From Bursaphelenchus xylophilus (taxonomy: Eukaryota; Nematoda; Chromadorea; Rhabditida; Aphelenchoididae), in the NCBI GenBank assembly GCA_904066235.2, contig CAJFCV020000006.1:7316001-7380000 (forward strand): 64,000 nt of DNA, written 5' to 3'. The position numbers and the translations under genes are program-made. This document shows, piece by piece, positions 11,251-22,630 of this stretch. Position 1 is the stretch's first letter. Every line of letters starts with the position of its first letter. A model generated the notes under the pieces. That model was not told the DNA's origin and did not search any database. It saw nothing but the letters and a program-made list of their open reading frames with translations.

Positions 11251-11391
11251 TAGGGTTCGGAAAATTTGGGTATTTTCACAGTATGTACCCGTATACTGGG
11301 GTATTTATAAAATTAACCTATATTGGCCTAATATAGTACCAATATATGGCTTGGGACTTCTAAATCTCTTTGTAAGAGTCCATCCGAACCC
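11251..11391. mobile_element. Short relative of the hAT-like MITE
   Basis: Starts TAGGGTTCGGAAAATT and ends CCGAACCCT. The first 100 bp closely match the left part of the element at 33405, including the GGGTATTTATAAAATTA and AGTACCAATAT segments. It is far shorter (about 141 bp) and lacks an obvious target duplication, so it is an internally deleted and eroded copy. Confidence 0.7.
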
Positions 11392-12812
11392 TGCAAATTT
11401 ACAGGGGAAGTACCCCAAGTGCGACGCTCAGATTTTGATGAAACTTGGCACAAATTTAGAATAATTCTTTCCAAGATACCCTGCAAATTTAGATAGTCCA
11501 AAGTTAAAAGTTGACAAAAAAGGAGAAGGCGGCAGAGAAAGGCAGAAATTCTTACAAAGAGAGAAATTGCGCAATGTTATGTCAGATTGCGCAACTTTTA
11601 ACTTTGTACTAACTTCGGGTCAACGACGTTTTATATACCCCGTCCAAACATTAATTTTAAGATTTACGGCTTCAATTGGGCATGGAAATCTTTCACAATT
11701 TTTTGCGTTTACTGTTCAAAAAAATGCTTTGATAATGTTTAAAATCGTCCAAGTTTAGAATCATATTAATCGAATCTTCCCATCTGTCGTCGCAGAAATT
11801 CCTTGGGAAAGGCGGATGAGATAAGAGCGGATTCAAATATGGGAGTCGGGCCCGAGAGCGGCCAGACTTTGCCTCAGGGAGTTTGCGCCCTTTTAAGCGG
11901 TCGGGTCGGGCCCTTTTCTTTTCCTCCGGCTATGGATCCGACTCCGCTTTTGGTTCCATTGTTTTCGCACGAAAGACGCCATAGTGGGAGTAGTCATTAA
12001 AAGGACTGGACGGGCCTTACCGATCTGGATGAACATGCTCATCGAGGCCGGATGTTGAGTCTCGCGATCCTTTCAACTCGCGATGTTTCGCTTTTTTTTA
12101 ATAATCCGGCAATTTTTGAGCAACGATGCTTAAGGTACCCAAAAACACTGGAATCTATTGGTTTTCTGTTTTTTTTCACGAATTTCTTAAGATTACTAAA
12201 TTGCCTGAAATTGTGACAGAAAGGACTGACTCTCTGATGACATAAAAGACTCTGAAATTGACTGATAGATGTTTTATTGGCTCTTTAAATGGGAATGTCT
12301 TCCAAATATTGCCTAAGAGTTGTCACAATAATGATTTCATTCCTAAGTCCTTTTCCTTTCCCCTCTGAAAGACTTGACTTACAACTAATTCCCTCCCTTC
12401 TAATTGTTTTCGCGGCTATTTTTGAGGTTGGCATAGTAACATGAACTATTATAAACGAAGAGAGGGGCGAGAGTTTATATGTTTGTTTGTACTCTCTGGG
12501 GCGGTAAGGGAGAAGAGACCGCCTTTATACCTCAATTTACTCAGCTTTTGGCTCCGCGCATTCTTTTTTCGTTTTAATAATTTTAAAATTGATCGGAAAC
12601 ATGTGAAAAGCTTCAAAATTACGGTGGAATCATTCATTTGATGTAACACTTTTCGATTGTCACTAAGAGATCGCTTGTAATGATAGTGCTAAAATGATTT
12701 AATTTAAATTTTCGTATTACGAATTTTTATGTCATAGATTTTGTCTCTTTTATTTTTTTTACTAATACGATTGAATTTTCAGTCCAGTGGACATGGTAAT
12801 CGACCGGTTGTT
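11392..12812. other. Intergenic region
   Basis: No gene is supported. CCCTGCAAATTT occurs twice, at about 11389 and 11479. A polypyrimidine tract and AG at 12782 precede the first BTBD8-like exon and may be its trans-splice site. Confidence 0.5.
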
Positions 12813-15800
12813 ATGCGCCATCAGCCCGGTATAAGCGAGCTGTTCGGACAGCAAAGAAACACATTAAGGTCTCAGATTGCAAGTCGATTGGTCCGTTCCA
12901 TGACCAGCATGGTATGTTCATGGGGATTAATTAGATTGGAGACGAGACAAAAAGGTCATCGAAAGAACCGGAGGGCTTTTACGACCACCATGGGCTCCGG
13001 GGAATCGGGGGAGATTGGTCATTGCAATGCTGATGACGCAGATTCTCACTGATTTGAATAAAAAGAACGTTGTAGATGTCTCATCGAGACACGGCAGATC
13101 TGCTCCTGGTCTCAGTTGATGGTCGAAAACTGCCAGTTCATCTTTGTATTCTCCGTCAAAGGGCTCCTGTCTTTTTCCAACGATATATTGAGCCAACTTT
13201 GAATGCAACCCCTCGGGCGGCGACCCCTCAATTGCCTTTGGAAGTAGCTGTCGGTGATGTAGATTCAACTGGACTCTCCTTTTTCATCAAATCCATTTAC
13301 ACTGATGAGGAATTGGTAACCTTACCGAATGAAATGAAAACCATGGAGAAGACCCCTAGATGTTCAGGCATGTCTTATTAATTAATTATACGGCTATGTA
13401 GTAGGGTAGATCAATATAAAATAATGTAATAAATGGGTACATGCTTTATTTTGGTATCTTTTTAGAGAACGAGCCTCTCGAAGAGGAGATAGTCATGTAC
13501 AGAGACGGTCTTCGGGATGAGATCGCGGATCAGATTCCTCGCAAAAACTCGGATTCTTTGAATTCTTCAAGAGTACGTTCCTTAAGACTTCTGAGTTGTG
13601 TTCTTAGGTTGCATCCCAATCTCATTTATGTGACATGACCAACCAAGAGATCCCGCCAGAGATGTCAGCATCTTATCCATCTCCGGGAGATTATAAAAAT
13701 CATTCGATCCAAGACCTTTTGGGATCAGCCAGTAATCTTCAACAACAGGCTCCGATGATGACGTCATTCAAAGAATTGGCCTCACAACAGTCTCTCAACA
13801 CGACGGACTCCCCTATGTGTACATCCACATATTCAGACAGAGATGATGACTGTCGAAGAAGAAGTAGGAGTGTGGCCAGTGATGTCCAAGGTAATTTTTG
13901 AAATCATATCTAATAGCATGTTTAGGTCAGTCCTGCAAGTTCATCAGATTGGATGACAGCGGAGTTTCCAGCAGATCCACCTCTGATCGATCGGAAACCC
14001 GAAAATCGATCTTCCCTATGTTCATTGGGATGGGAGCCTATGACACAATGGAGGATCCCATGAGCCAGAGTGCCCCTTCTGCCGAAAACTTTGGATCCAC
14101 GATAAGAGGACGCGCCATGATGGCCAGAAGACTTTCAGTCAGTTCGCTGACATCCCTCACTTCCATCGATCTGACTCCAACTCATGAAAGTAAGCAATTT
14201 TGATGATTTTAAAGTTTTCCAAAACTCTATTTTTTGGAACAGAATGTTAATTATGAATATTACATTGTTTTATTATAGATGCTCCGATCTTCACAGACAA
14301 TGATCCTGCCAGTCAATTGGCCAAAGATCTTCTCCAGATATACAAAAGAGGAAAAGATTCAGATGTCAGCATCACAACAAACGCAGGCGATCTTAAAGGT
14401 CATCGATGTATATTGTCAGCTACATGTAGCGAGTTCAAGAAGGCCTTGGGGTCATCTTCTCGCATCGATCTCTCCAAATATTCCTTGTCCACCGTTGATT
14501 TCTTACTTCAGTTTTTATATGGAGGCTTAACTTGTGTGCCAGAGAATGTTAATATCTGGGAGTTACTCGCATTAGCTGACGCACTCCGACTCGATCAGTT
14601 GCTGCAGGTAGCCATGTTACACTTAAAAGCACAAAAATGTCATTTCTTCCACAGGGTAAGTGCAATATCCAAAAATGAAATGTAATTTTACAGCCATGTG
14701 CATCGTGTGTATCTGCGGTATTCGATGCCCTCCCGCAGTTCTCTGAATTGGCAGTGCTCAGACCCTTGTATGAGGAGGCTATGGCATGGCAATGCAAACA
14801 TTTTGCCCGTATCTGGAAGGGCCGAATCTTCCTCCATCTCTCGGAGTACTGGCAAAAAGAATGTTTCGAGGCCTTAATTCAGTCAGTGACCGATGAGTCT
14901 GTCATCGAAGTCCTTCTGGGATGCGAGAAATTGCAGATTGCTCTGCCCAGGATCAAAGCCCAGCATTCGAGTATCTATGTCCAGAAGATGGTGAATGATG
15001 TGGTGGAGTATTGCACGGACTTCCTCATCTCCAGCCTGGATCTGGTAGTTCAATCCAAGCTGTTTATTCAGCAAGGAAAGGGATTGGCTCTCAATCTATC
15101 CCTTCTGGAGGATATCTTACCTTCCCTTATCCATTCTTTGAATGCAGATACAGCAATCAAGACTTTCATAAGTCTAAAACAACTGCTAACTGACATTGCT
15201 GAGGGCAGAATACAGAGCTCGAGTACCAGTAGTGTTAACCAAGTCGAAGATTTCAATCCTGTAAGCCCATTTGACGGTTCCGTATTCCTCATTTTAGCGC
15301 TTTCTATTGTTGTGTCGTCGGTTGTTGGAGTTGTGCGACAAACATCTTCTACACTTTACAGCCTCCGTTGTAAAAAGTAAGGCCTGGGATCTCCTGGAGA
15401 AGGCAGACCAAGACAGAATTCAAGAAAGTAAGTTTTGTCATTACAGTATTATATAATTGTTTCTTTTTTAGCGGGTATCTTTGTTGAAATGTGCCTCCCA
15501 AAAGCGCCACCCCCAAGACTTTCCAGCTTTAATAGAGTAAGTTTGTTAGGCATTAAAATATCCTTAATTTAGTCTTATAAAAGATCATCCAGTGTTGGAT
15601 TCGGTCAAGGAATCCAATCCAAATTAGATGTCGCATATTACGGTGGATATGAAAGGACAAGATCATTGGAAAGAGCCCGCCCTGCGTCTACTTTCACTCA
15701 GCTTTTGGAAGCAGATGAACCACTAGAAGCAATCCTTGAACGAGAAAAAAGCCAGACTCAAATCCATCTAGAACAACATCGGAGAGCCAACAGTATGCGA

Positions 15801-16792
15801 GAACAATCTTCTAGTCGAATGAGTGTAAAATCAAACGCGAGTACTATAAAGCACAAATCCCCGCAACCATCTGAAATGGATCTGACAAGAAGGACGGAGA
15901 AGAAGAGTTCCGACGCTCCAAAACTGAAGTCTCCCAAACAGACACTCGTCCCCAAATTATCGTCTCCAGAATCTCCCACGAAACGAGTAACCAAATCCAG
16001 GCATCCCCCTCCAGTCAAGCGGCCGATCCCAGCCCAATCAGTCAATGTAAATATTGAACGACAGAACACACAGACATTGATGACGGCTGAGCAGAACAAA
16101 GAGAAAGGAATCGACACAAGTGCTACGGATATTAAACCATCTACATCTGATCCCTTCCGGAAAGAAACAAACAACAGTCCCCAGTCTGCAGATACAGTCA
16201 AAAATAAACCACGTTCCGTGGTCAAACCAATGCCAAAACCAACACCGTCAACAGTTACACAGAGCAAAACGGTAACCAGACGCGTATGTAACTTTTTTTA
16301 TTTATCACAAAACTAAAAGTTATTTCTGTCACCCGCAGGATTCGGACCTGCGTCTTTCGCGTCTCCTCCTATCACGACCTGAGATTTTTGACGGGGGCGT
16401 TTGTCGCTTCTGTACGGGGGCCGTAGATGGACGTTGTTGCTTCTCACCAGAAGCCTGCCCCGAAATGTCGGGACGCGAAAATAAGAGTTCGGCTTAAACT
16501 CAATGTTTTCTAACACGAAAAATAGATGAATTTGACGCAGATGATGATTTTATTTTTTGCTGGATAAATTAATCAATTTCAGAGTGTAACTGGGGCAACC
16601 GCTGCGTATGCTGCCAAAGTAGTAGACAAACCAAAAAGTGCTTTACCTCGTCAGCTTCCCCCTCCCAACGCTGCAATTCTCACCCGAGCCAGCCGAGCCA
16701 GTGGCGTTCAGTCAATCGATGGAAAGGTAAAAAGGAAGGAATTGGAGACTGACTCCAGAATACCTAGAAGTCCAAAAATTGGTCGAAGATAG
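12813..16792 (+). CDS. BTBD8-like BTB/POZ protein
   Basis: Eleven exons sum to 1034 residues: 12813-12911, 13076-13367, 13466-13572, 13608-13890, 13926-14189, 14279-14655, 14694-15260, 15298-15427, 15472-15536, 15573-16283, 16583-16792. Exon 2 has a partial N-terminal BTB ([19 protein letters not shown]). A complete BTB lies in exon 6 ([20 protein letters not shown] then FLLQFLYGG), followed by a helical BACK-like region in exon 7 and a long basic, Ser/Pro-rich tail with repeated SPK/PKS motifs. The order BTB, BTB, helical domain, disordered tail matches vertebrate BTBD8, whose long form is linked to clathrin-dependent vesicle traffic; that function is inferred. The intron after exon 2 has a GC donor (GCATGT). 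The last intron (16284-16582) contains a tRNA-like fragment. A membrane-protein gene begins 91 bp after the stop. Confidence 0.8.
16327..16378 (-). repeat. tRNA(Ser)-like remnant in a BTBD8 intron
   Basis: On the minus strand the 3' part reads GCAGGTCCGAATCCTGC, a perfect 5-bp T stem with a 7-nt loop and a Pol III B box (GGTCCGAATCC), followed by GGGTGACA like an acceptor 3' strand. Upstream, GTCGTGAT resembles the 5' end of tRNA-Ser, but no anticodon arm lies between. Only about 52 nt are present. Likely a truncated tRNA pseudogene or the end of a tRNA-derived SINE, not a functional tRNA. Confidence 0.35.
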
Positions 16793-16883
16793 AAAACGTA
16801 GTGAAAATACAGAGATGAAAAATAAAAAAATTTAAATATTATTTGGGTTGTTTCATTTCAATTGCAAAGTCGGTCGACTGATC

Positions 16884-17887
16884 ATGAGTCAAACCGCTCG
16901 AGAAGAACTTGACGATGAGGGCAGTGAAGGATCTGAAATGCAGTATTTTACCGCGATTCCACCTCAATCACCAACTTTATGTAAGAACAGTATGGAAAAC
17001 GATGACCTATATTCTGCAGTAGATGTAACTCAATTCACGGTTTCGACTGTGTCTGTGAACACTGTGAACGATGTCCTCTTCAATATGGAGCAGAATTTGG
17101 ATCGTCTTCTCAACTATCGAGCCGGTCTCATCGGAGAATATCAAGATGCCAGGGTCGCCTTCAATCCCGTCACCAAATTGTGTGGGATTCGACTATTTTC
17201 AGCGATGGTAGGCAATCGTGGACGATGAGATATTATATTTTTAGAACCTTTTGAAGTCGTTAACTCTCCTCTATTGGTTCTTTATGGTTACTCGAATCAT
17301 CGTCCGCTTTGATCTTTGTCTTTATATGGCCTTAATTGGATCAATGAGCATTTTCCTGATGAGCTTTGGTCTCGCCTCGGAGCACTCTTTGTTCACGATT
17401 CCCATGATTATTTCACTGATCTTGGAATTATTAACAGGTGTGAGGCAAGGATATTACACCATCGAGATCATACAAGATCCGTAAGTGGTGGATTCGTTTT
17501 TATTAAAAAGATACGATTACATTATGACAAAGGTTTCAGAGAAAGGAGCAGACTTTCGGATTACGTTGGTCTATTTGGAACGGTGTTGTTGGCTGATGCT
17601 TCGACTTACGTCGGACTTATAAGGTAATATTAAATTAATATAAGGTAAACGTAGAGTTTTAAATACTATACTATAGTTACAGATTTACATCGTATGTGCT
17701 CATTAAGACCCTCTGGCTGTTATTCGCCTTAGGCCATTTCATGAGCATGTTCTTTTTGATGAGAGAGAAATCGCAGACTCTGCGAAACTTGGAAGAGAAG
17801 ATACGACAAGCACAGCGAGATATTCTGGCCGCATCCACACAGATCGACAACCTCAGAATGCAAAACAGACTGAACAGGGGAGATTAA
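16884..17887 (+). CDS. Multi-pass membrane protein of unknown function
   Basis: Four exons (16884-17207, 17245-17480, 17540-17623, 17683-17887) give 282 residues. An acidic N-terminal cytosolic segment of about 105 residues is followed by about four hydrophobic segments (LLYWFFMVTRIIV, MALIGSMSIFLMSFGLA, FTIPMIISLILELL, and VLIKTLWLLFALGHFMSMFFL) and a C-terminal coiled coil of about 45 residues (heptads from KSQTLRNLEEK to the end). I do not recognise a family. It begins 91 bp after the BTBD8-like stop, with an AATAAA between, so the two may form an operon. Its stop lies one base from the stop of the opposite-strand DB-module gene. Confidence 0.75.
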
Positions 17888-17888
17888 A

Positions 17889-18660
17889 TCACATTTCTCG
17901 GATCCCGGAGTGATGACAATACATCAGAACGTTCCAGTTGAATAAACAAGTAACGTCTTCTTTGGTTATTTTCCCAATTGAAGTGCCCGAAGGATCACAC
18001 ATTCGAAGGCAACGACTTCCCACCTGTAAATAAAAAGAATCAGAGATCTCGGTTGTCGATTCTACCATTAATTGGGGAGCATTTAATTCCAAGTCTTGGC
18101 AACACTGTCGATTATCTCGATTTTGGGAAGCGCAATATAAGATACTGGACATGTGTTTGAAGGAGCAGGTCGAGTTAGCCATCTGGGTCAGCAATTCTTT
18201 TGCTTTAGACTGATCGGTTTCGTATTTACACATAAATTGACATTCAGAAGGCACGTATAATTCGCAACAAGAGCTGAAGAGTTTGTTGGCCACGGCCTTC
18301 GATGTGCATGGCTGATAATTCATCTCTGATGTTCCACACTTCACCTAAAATAGTTTTAAAAAACAAAATGGAAGTCTGTGTATTTACAATCCGATTACAA
18401 AGAATCTAAATCCCCGCTGCTCTTACTTCCTCGACTTTTTGCGGCGCTCTTCTCAAGTCCTTAACATTGGCTTCGGCATTCCTGTTGAACACCAGACTCT
18501 TTCTTTCCGGACAGTTCTCTACAATCGGCTTATAACAATGGGGCTGGGGACATCTGTTGCTCCAAACCTCCTCACAACACTTATCCACTGGCACAATCCC
18601 ACATTCGGGCTGGGCCTGGATCAAAGGCAGGAAGAACAACAACAAAAAGGTGGCGAGCAT
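17889..18660 (-). CDS. Secreted DB-module protein
   Basis: Exons on the minus strand are 18660-18427 and 18344-17889, with an in-frame 42-nt intron inside the second (donor after QLM, acceptor before VGSRC), giving 215 residues. MLATFLLLFFLPLIQA is a signal peptide. The C-terminal half has the cysteine pattern of the nematode DB module (about 12 Cys: CCELYVPSECQFMC, CSF, YC, QCC, RCLRMC, TC, YC). DB modules occur in secreted and surface proteins of nematodes; the exact role is unknown. The N-terminal part (residues 20-80) has further Cys-Cys pairs. I chose the ATG at 18660 because the upstream in-frame codon at 18675 is TTG. Confidence 0.8.
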
Positions 18661-18770
18661 CTCGATGAAGGGCAAAAATAATTGAAAAGAAAAGCCTCTC
18701 TATAAAAGGAGATCCGGAATCGAATACCTTCTTGAGGTGGTTCTTTCTCTCCGAGATCCGCTTGTTCGAC

Positions 18771-18966
18771 ATGACCCCGAATGGCGAAAGAGAAAGCGAT
18801 CAATTGGAATCCATTAGATCGGGAAGAGATCGAGATCAATCCAACCTATCTGCAACATTGCTGCAGGAAGTCATTCAAACCATGTACGAGTTATACATCG
18901 TGTTTCAAGAAATATTTCGGAAAGTTTTTGCGAAAATCTTTGTGCTCTTCGCAGCTATTCAAGAAG
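18771..18966 (+). CDS. Possible short exon of unknown affiliation
   Basis: An open frame from ATG 18771 (MTPNGERESDQ) runs through an amphipathic, hydrophobic helix (TMYELYIVFQEIFRKVF) to a possible donor (GAA before GTTTGT at 18967). It is divergent from the DB-module gene. It could be an upstream exon of the IQCA1-like gene, joining in phase to the exon at 19921, or a spurious frame. Support is weak. Confidence 0.25.
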
Positions 18967-19199
18967 TTTGTTGTTTTTTAATACAGCCGTGCTGTTTTAA
19001 AAGGGGGATTTTTTCGCGGAGGGGCCATTTTCGGCAAAGACATTTTGACGTCAAGCGGTAAAAGTCTCCGTCGGACCTCCGCCAACGTGTAAGACCTCCA
19101 CCAAGCCACCGAGACTAACAGATTACATCTTACCAAACCAAATGTGACAACCCTAATTTCATCAGTAGTAAAGAAGTGTGAGGCTTTGTAGCGAGACGT

Positions 19200-19501
19200 A
19201 ATATTAGCATTTTCACAAAGTGCCTGGACATCATTTCGCTTTCGCACAGTGCAACTTGAACCTTTGTCGCCAACGCACTGTGAAATTTCCCGTTTTCGCA
19301 CCGTGCAAACCTCAAAAAAGCCGATTGCACTGTGCACATTCTCGCGGAGGCGCAGTTGAGAAAAGCTTACGTCGCAGCGATATTTCAAATGCACAGTGCA
19401 AAACCAAAAAAAGGTCAATGCACGGTGCGAAAAATCGGGGGCCTTTGTGCACAGTGCGATTCGCGACAAATATCCAGGCACTTTGTGAAAATGCTAATAT
19501 T
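19200..19501. mobile_element. Palindromic element with iterated GCAC-GTGC motifs
   Basis: A perfect inverted repeat of 28 bp (AATATTAGCATTTTCACAAA... at 19200 and its complement ending 19501) bounds a 302-bp element. Inside, about seven short near-palindromes of the form GCAC-A/C/T-GTGC occur in both arms (for example near 19246, 19276, 19303, 19328, 19390, 19421, 19451). No open frame of note. It lies upstream of the IQCA1-like start. A smaller element with the same kind of internal motif is at 41087. Confidence 0.75.
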
Positions 19502-19529
19502 CAAAAAAAGACGTCAAGTGTCTTCGCAA

Positions 19530-19630
19530 AAAATATCAGTCTCTCGGGCGGGTCGTCGCAGCAAAATGTCTCGCCTTGCCGCTATCTCTCACCAAATCCC
19601 CAGGAGCGGCTTGCCGTCGCAGAGCGATAA
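19530..19630. repeat. Inverted-repeat MITE-like element, copy B (one-armed)
   Basis: The core (GTCGTCGCAGCAAAATG to GTCGCAGAGCGAT) aligns with 28-115 of the window at about 80-85% identity, and the left flank ATATCAGTCT matches the outer end of copy A. The right arm is missing. A nearby ATACCCTGTAT at 19682-19692 is a separate TACAGGGTG-type terminus. Confidence 0.65.
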
Positions 19631-19837
19631 ACTTTATGGATAGCTGCGAAGAGTATAAAGATATTCGCAAAAACTTGCCGGAATACCCTGTATAAAAAAC
19701 ACCTGTATATACGACAACAGTAAAAGAAAAACGGAAGTAGGAAATACACAGAAAAGGAAGTGCAAAGTCAACCAGGCGTAAATAGCCTGAGGCATTCGTA
19801 CTGTTCTTGACTTCTATAAACTTCTTCTTTCTTTAGA

Positions 19838-22630
19838 ATGTTTACAATTGATGCAGAAGAACCTCAGAAAGAGACAAAGGTGGTAATTATGGGCTGAATT
19901 AATAATATAAAAAACTTCAGACTGCGCGAGAAGAATTTCGTCTGATTTCATTGGAAAAGGCAGACAAGACCCTTCTCTGTAAGGGATCGAAGAAAGAACT
20001 TTTGGATATCCTAGCAAGTTTAAAGAAATTCGAAGCAAAAATTAATGATAAGCTGATACAAAGATTCAGAAGATTGACCAGAGTAAGCAGCCAGTGGATT
20101 AAATTAAATTACATTTTTAGGATTCGGTCCGCGTGAGTACAGTATGCCTTACCATATTCTCTTTATACTGTCGAGGCATAAGACTAGCAGACCATTTGAT
20201 CACAATCAATCCCAATCGATTAAATCAGACAACTTTTTTATATCTTCTCCATAAATTCCATGAGTTTTTTTGGAAGAATATGCAATTATTAGGACCCAAG
20301 AGTGAAAGCATCTTCAACCAGACGACTTGTCAGCTCAGATTCACAAAACTCGACGTTACCGTATACTTTTCGGTACAGGCGTTGCACTTTAATCGATTGG
20401 TGGTTTGCAAACAAAGACATATGGCAGAATTGACAATGATAAAGCAGCAACAATTGCGGAAACAAGCGGTTGAGAAGGACAAAGAGATGACTTACAGCCA
20501 ATTACCCTGGAATCCGGTGGATATGAAGGCAATAGAAGACGATGTAAGCACTGTTAATGGCTCTTTACACGTGCTTTTAGTTTCTACGCTCAGAATTATT
20601 GGACCTCGATGATGCCTGTATTATAATACAATGTGCCGAGAGAAGTAAGTAGTAAAAAAACTACCAAATGATATTGCCAGTGTATCAGGCACATGCTCGG
20701 GGCATTTATATGATCGAAGTGAAGAGAAAAGCAATGGATTTACACAAGAACGAAGCAGAAGTAGACCCTGAACATGCCGCCAAGAAAATACAAGCAGTAA
20801 GAGTAAATTAAAAGGTATAAGATGTACAGAGAACCAGAGGATTCCTGGCCCGGAAACACACTCGCTTACTGCGAGAACAGGAAAACGCCGAACTGGGCAT
20901 TCATCCAATCTCGTTGATCAACAAACGGAAGAACTTAGCCCATCTTTTGCGAGACTTTCCTCCGGCCTCGCCTTTATTTTCTTGTATAGAGTCGAGTTCT
21001 GGACCCCTTATACCCACATTTGAGGTCGATTTCAGTTTTCCCAAATCAATACAAGCACTCATCGAACAGCAGAATGCCTCCGTTTTCACGTCGGATCCAC
21101 TAGAGAACATTCTAGAGGCCCGTGAGACGCGGAAAACTAACTATGAGACCTTTGACTCAAAGACGGAGACCTTGTTCAGCAAATTAAATAACACGGGGAT
21201 AGCCATTCTGGGGCCAGAACAGTCTCTTCAATTCGATGAATTGATCAGTTTTACCGTGCAAGTAATGGAAGGACACGAAATATTCTATTGGGACCTACGG
21301 AACTATCTGTACATGTCCGTTGTCATCCCGAATGGTAATATCAACTACATTACATAACATGTATCATATAGTAAAGCAACCGTTCATTATGGGCAGATCT
21401 TTGATTACATCTTCATCCAATATTTTCTGCTTACGAGTTTTTTCGACTCGGGGTTCTTTTCGATGGCATTATTAATAGCTTCTGCCCATAATGGACGTAC
21501 ACTATAGTAACTATAAATTGAAAGAGTAACAAATTATAGTCCTTTCAACCTGGCCGGAGATCTCAATGCAGAAAAGAAACCTGCTTCTTGTTGGGTCAAA
21601 ACAATCCGGCAGACATTCCTGGGCCAGAGCAATGGCCCAGAAATGTGGGGCAGTTCAAATTACCATAAATGGAAAGTCCTTACCAAGAAGAAAAAGGTCG
21701 AAGATGGTAGAAAGAATAAATAATGTGAGTTACTTAGGTCCGAAATTATTTTAAAATTTTAGTTCTGTCTTCTCGATCACAATGTCTTTATAATATTTGA
21801 TACATTAGACATTTATAACGAGAAATACATCAAGAAATCGTCTCATATAAAGGTAAGGTGAGTCTGTCACGACATTTGCGCAAATTGACGGTTTGAGGAA
21901 AAGGACGCTTGCGGAATTCGGGGAAACCCTTTCATAAGTTCCTGTTTTCAACTAGCCTCTTCGAATTTTTGTATACATATTTTGAGACCCTACATGAAAT
22001 GTAATCCGGAAAAGCGATCAAAGGTCTCTGCCCTAATCAGCCTGGTGACAAAATTCATATATTCGGAAAAGAAAGGTTCATTCTATAAACCAGTTTTATG
22101 TATTATATTTTACCGGTGTCTTTTACGGCTTACCAAATACACATAAAAATTTAAAGCCCCATTTTTTGCCCTTACATTTTGTGTCACAATTCCGCAATAT
22201 CGTCAAATTGAATTCAGCAAATGTCGCGGTGCGAAAGTGAGAAGATCAATATTGAAACTTTTTTCTTAGAAATTTTTGTTCAGTCTACTGGAAAACTGGA
22301 CTGAAGAACTCAGAGGCAATGTTCAAATCATTGGAATCTCTGCCAAGCCGAATCTCGAAGAAAAAGTTTTAAATTTGTTCCCCACTACGGTAACAATCGG
22401 AACTCCGACTGCATCCGAGAAAATTGGTAAGCGACTAAAACGCAACATAATATATTGCAGAAGTGATCGCTGATCAGTTAAGTAAACGACTGGAAGAGTC
22501 TAAATCCGAAATTATTCCATACAGACTTATTGAATTAAACAAATCTACAAAGAAATTGAACATCGGAATGACCATAGAGAAGATCGACAAAAAACAAAAC
22601 AGACGGAGACAAGAATCCGCCCATCTATAA
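19838..22630 (+). CDS. IQCA1/DRC11-like IQ and degenerate AAA protein
   Basis: Ten exons sum to 637 residues: 19838-19879, 19921-20082, 20121-20543, 20581-20644, 20681-20796, 20830-21334, 21540-21724, 21763-21852, 22270-22426, 22461-22630. A splice acceptor (TTTCTTTAG) lies one base before the ATG, as in trans-spliced genes. Exons 4-6 carry the family signature DACIIIQCAERMYQAHARG and an IQ motif (AAKKIQARTRGFLARKHT). The C-terminal part is an AAA-like domain: LLLVGSKQSGRHSW at the Walker A position, with Arg for the usual Lys, and VFIIFDTLD at Walker B, with Thr for the catalytic Glu, so ATP hydrolysis is doubtful. DRC11 belongs to the nexin-dynein regulatory complex of motile cilia. Exon 3 (141 residues) is the least certain. 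Two introns contain MITEs. Confidence 0.65.
21367..21510. mobile_element. Small MITE in an intron of the IQCA1-like gene
   Basis: CATTATGGGCAGA at 21384-21396 is mirrored by TCTGCCCATAATG at 21481-21493, with TATAGT-type outer ends on both sides (near 21367 and 21503). About 145 bp, no coding capacity. Confidence 0.6.
21865..22235. mobile_element. MITE of about 370 bp in an intron of the IQCA1-like gene
   Basis: Imperfect inverted ends: CACGACATTTGCG...AAATTGACG near 21868-21890 against GTCAAATTGAATTCAGCAAATGTCGCGGTG near 22202-22231, with TTGCGGAATT and its complement AATTCCGCAA also mirrored further in. No open frame. Confidence 0.55.

Noticed and set aside
17316..17627. Alternative frame in the membrane-protein gene
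   Set aside because: The frame with hydrophobic segments joins in phase through three introns; this one does not connect to the upstream exon.
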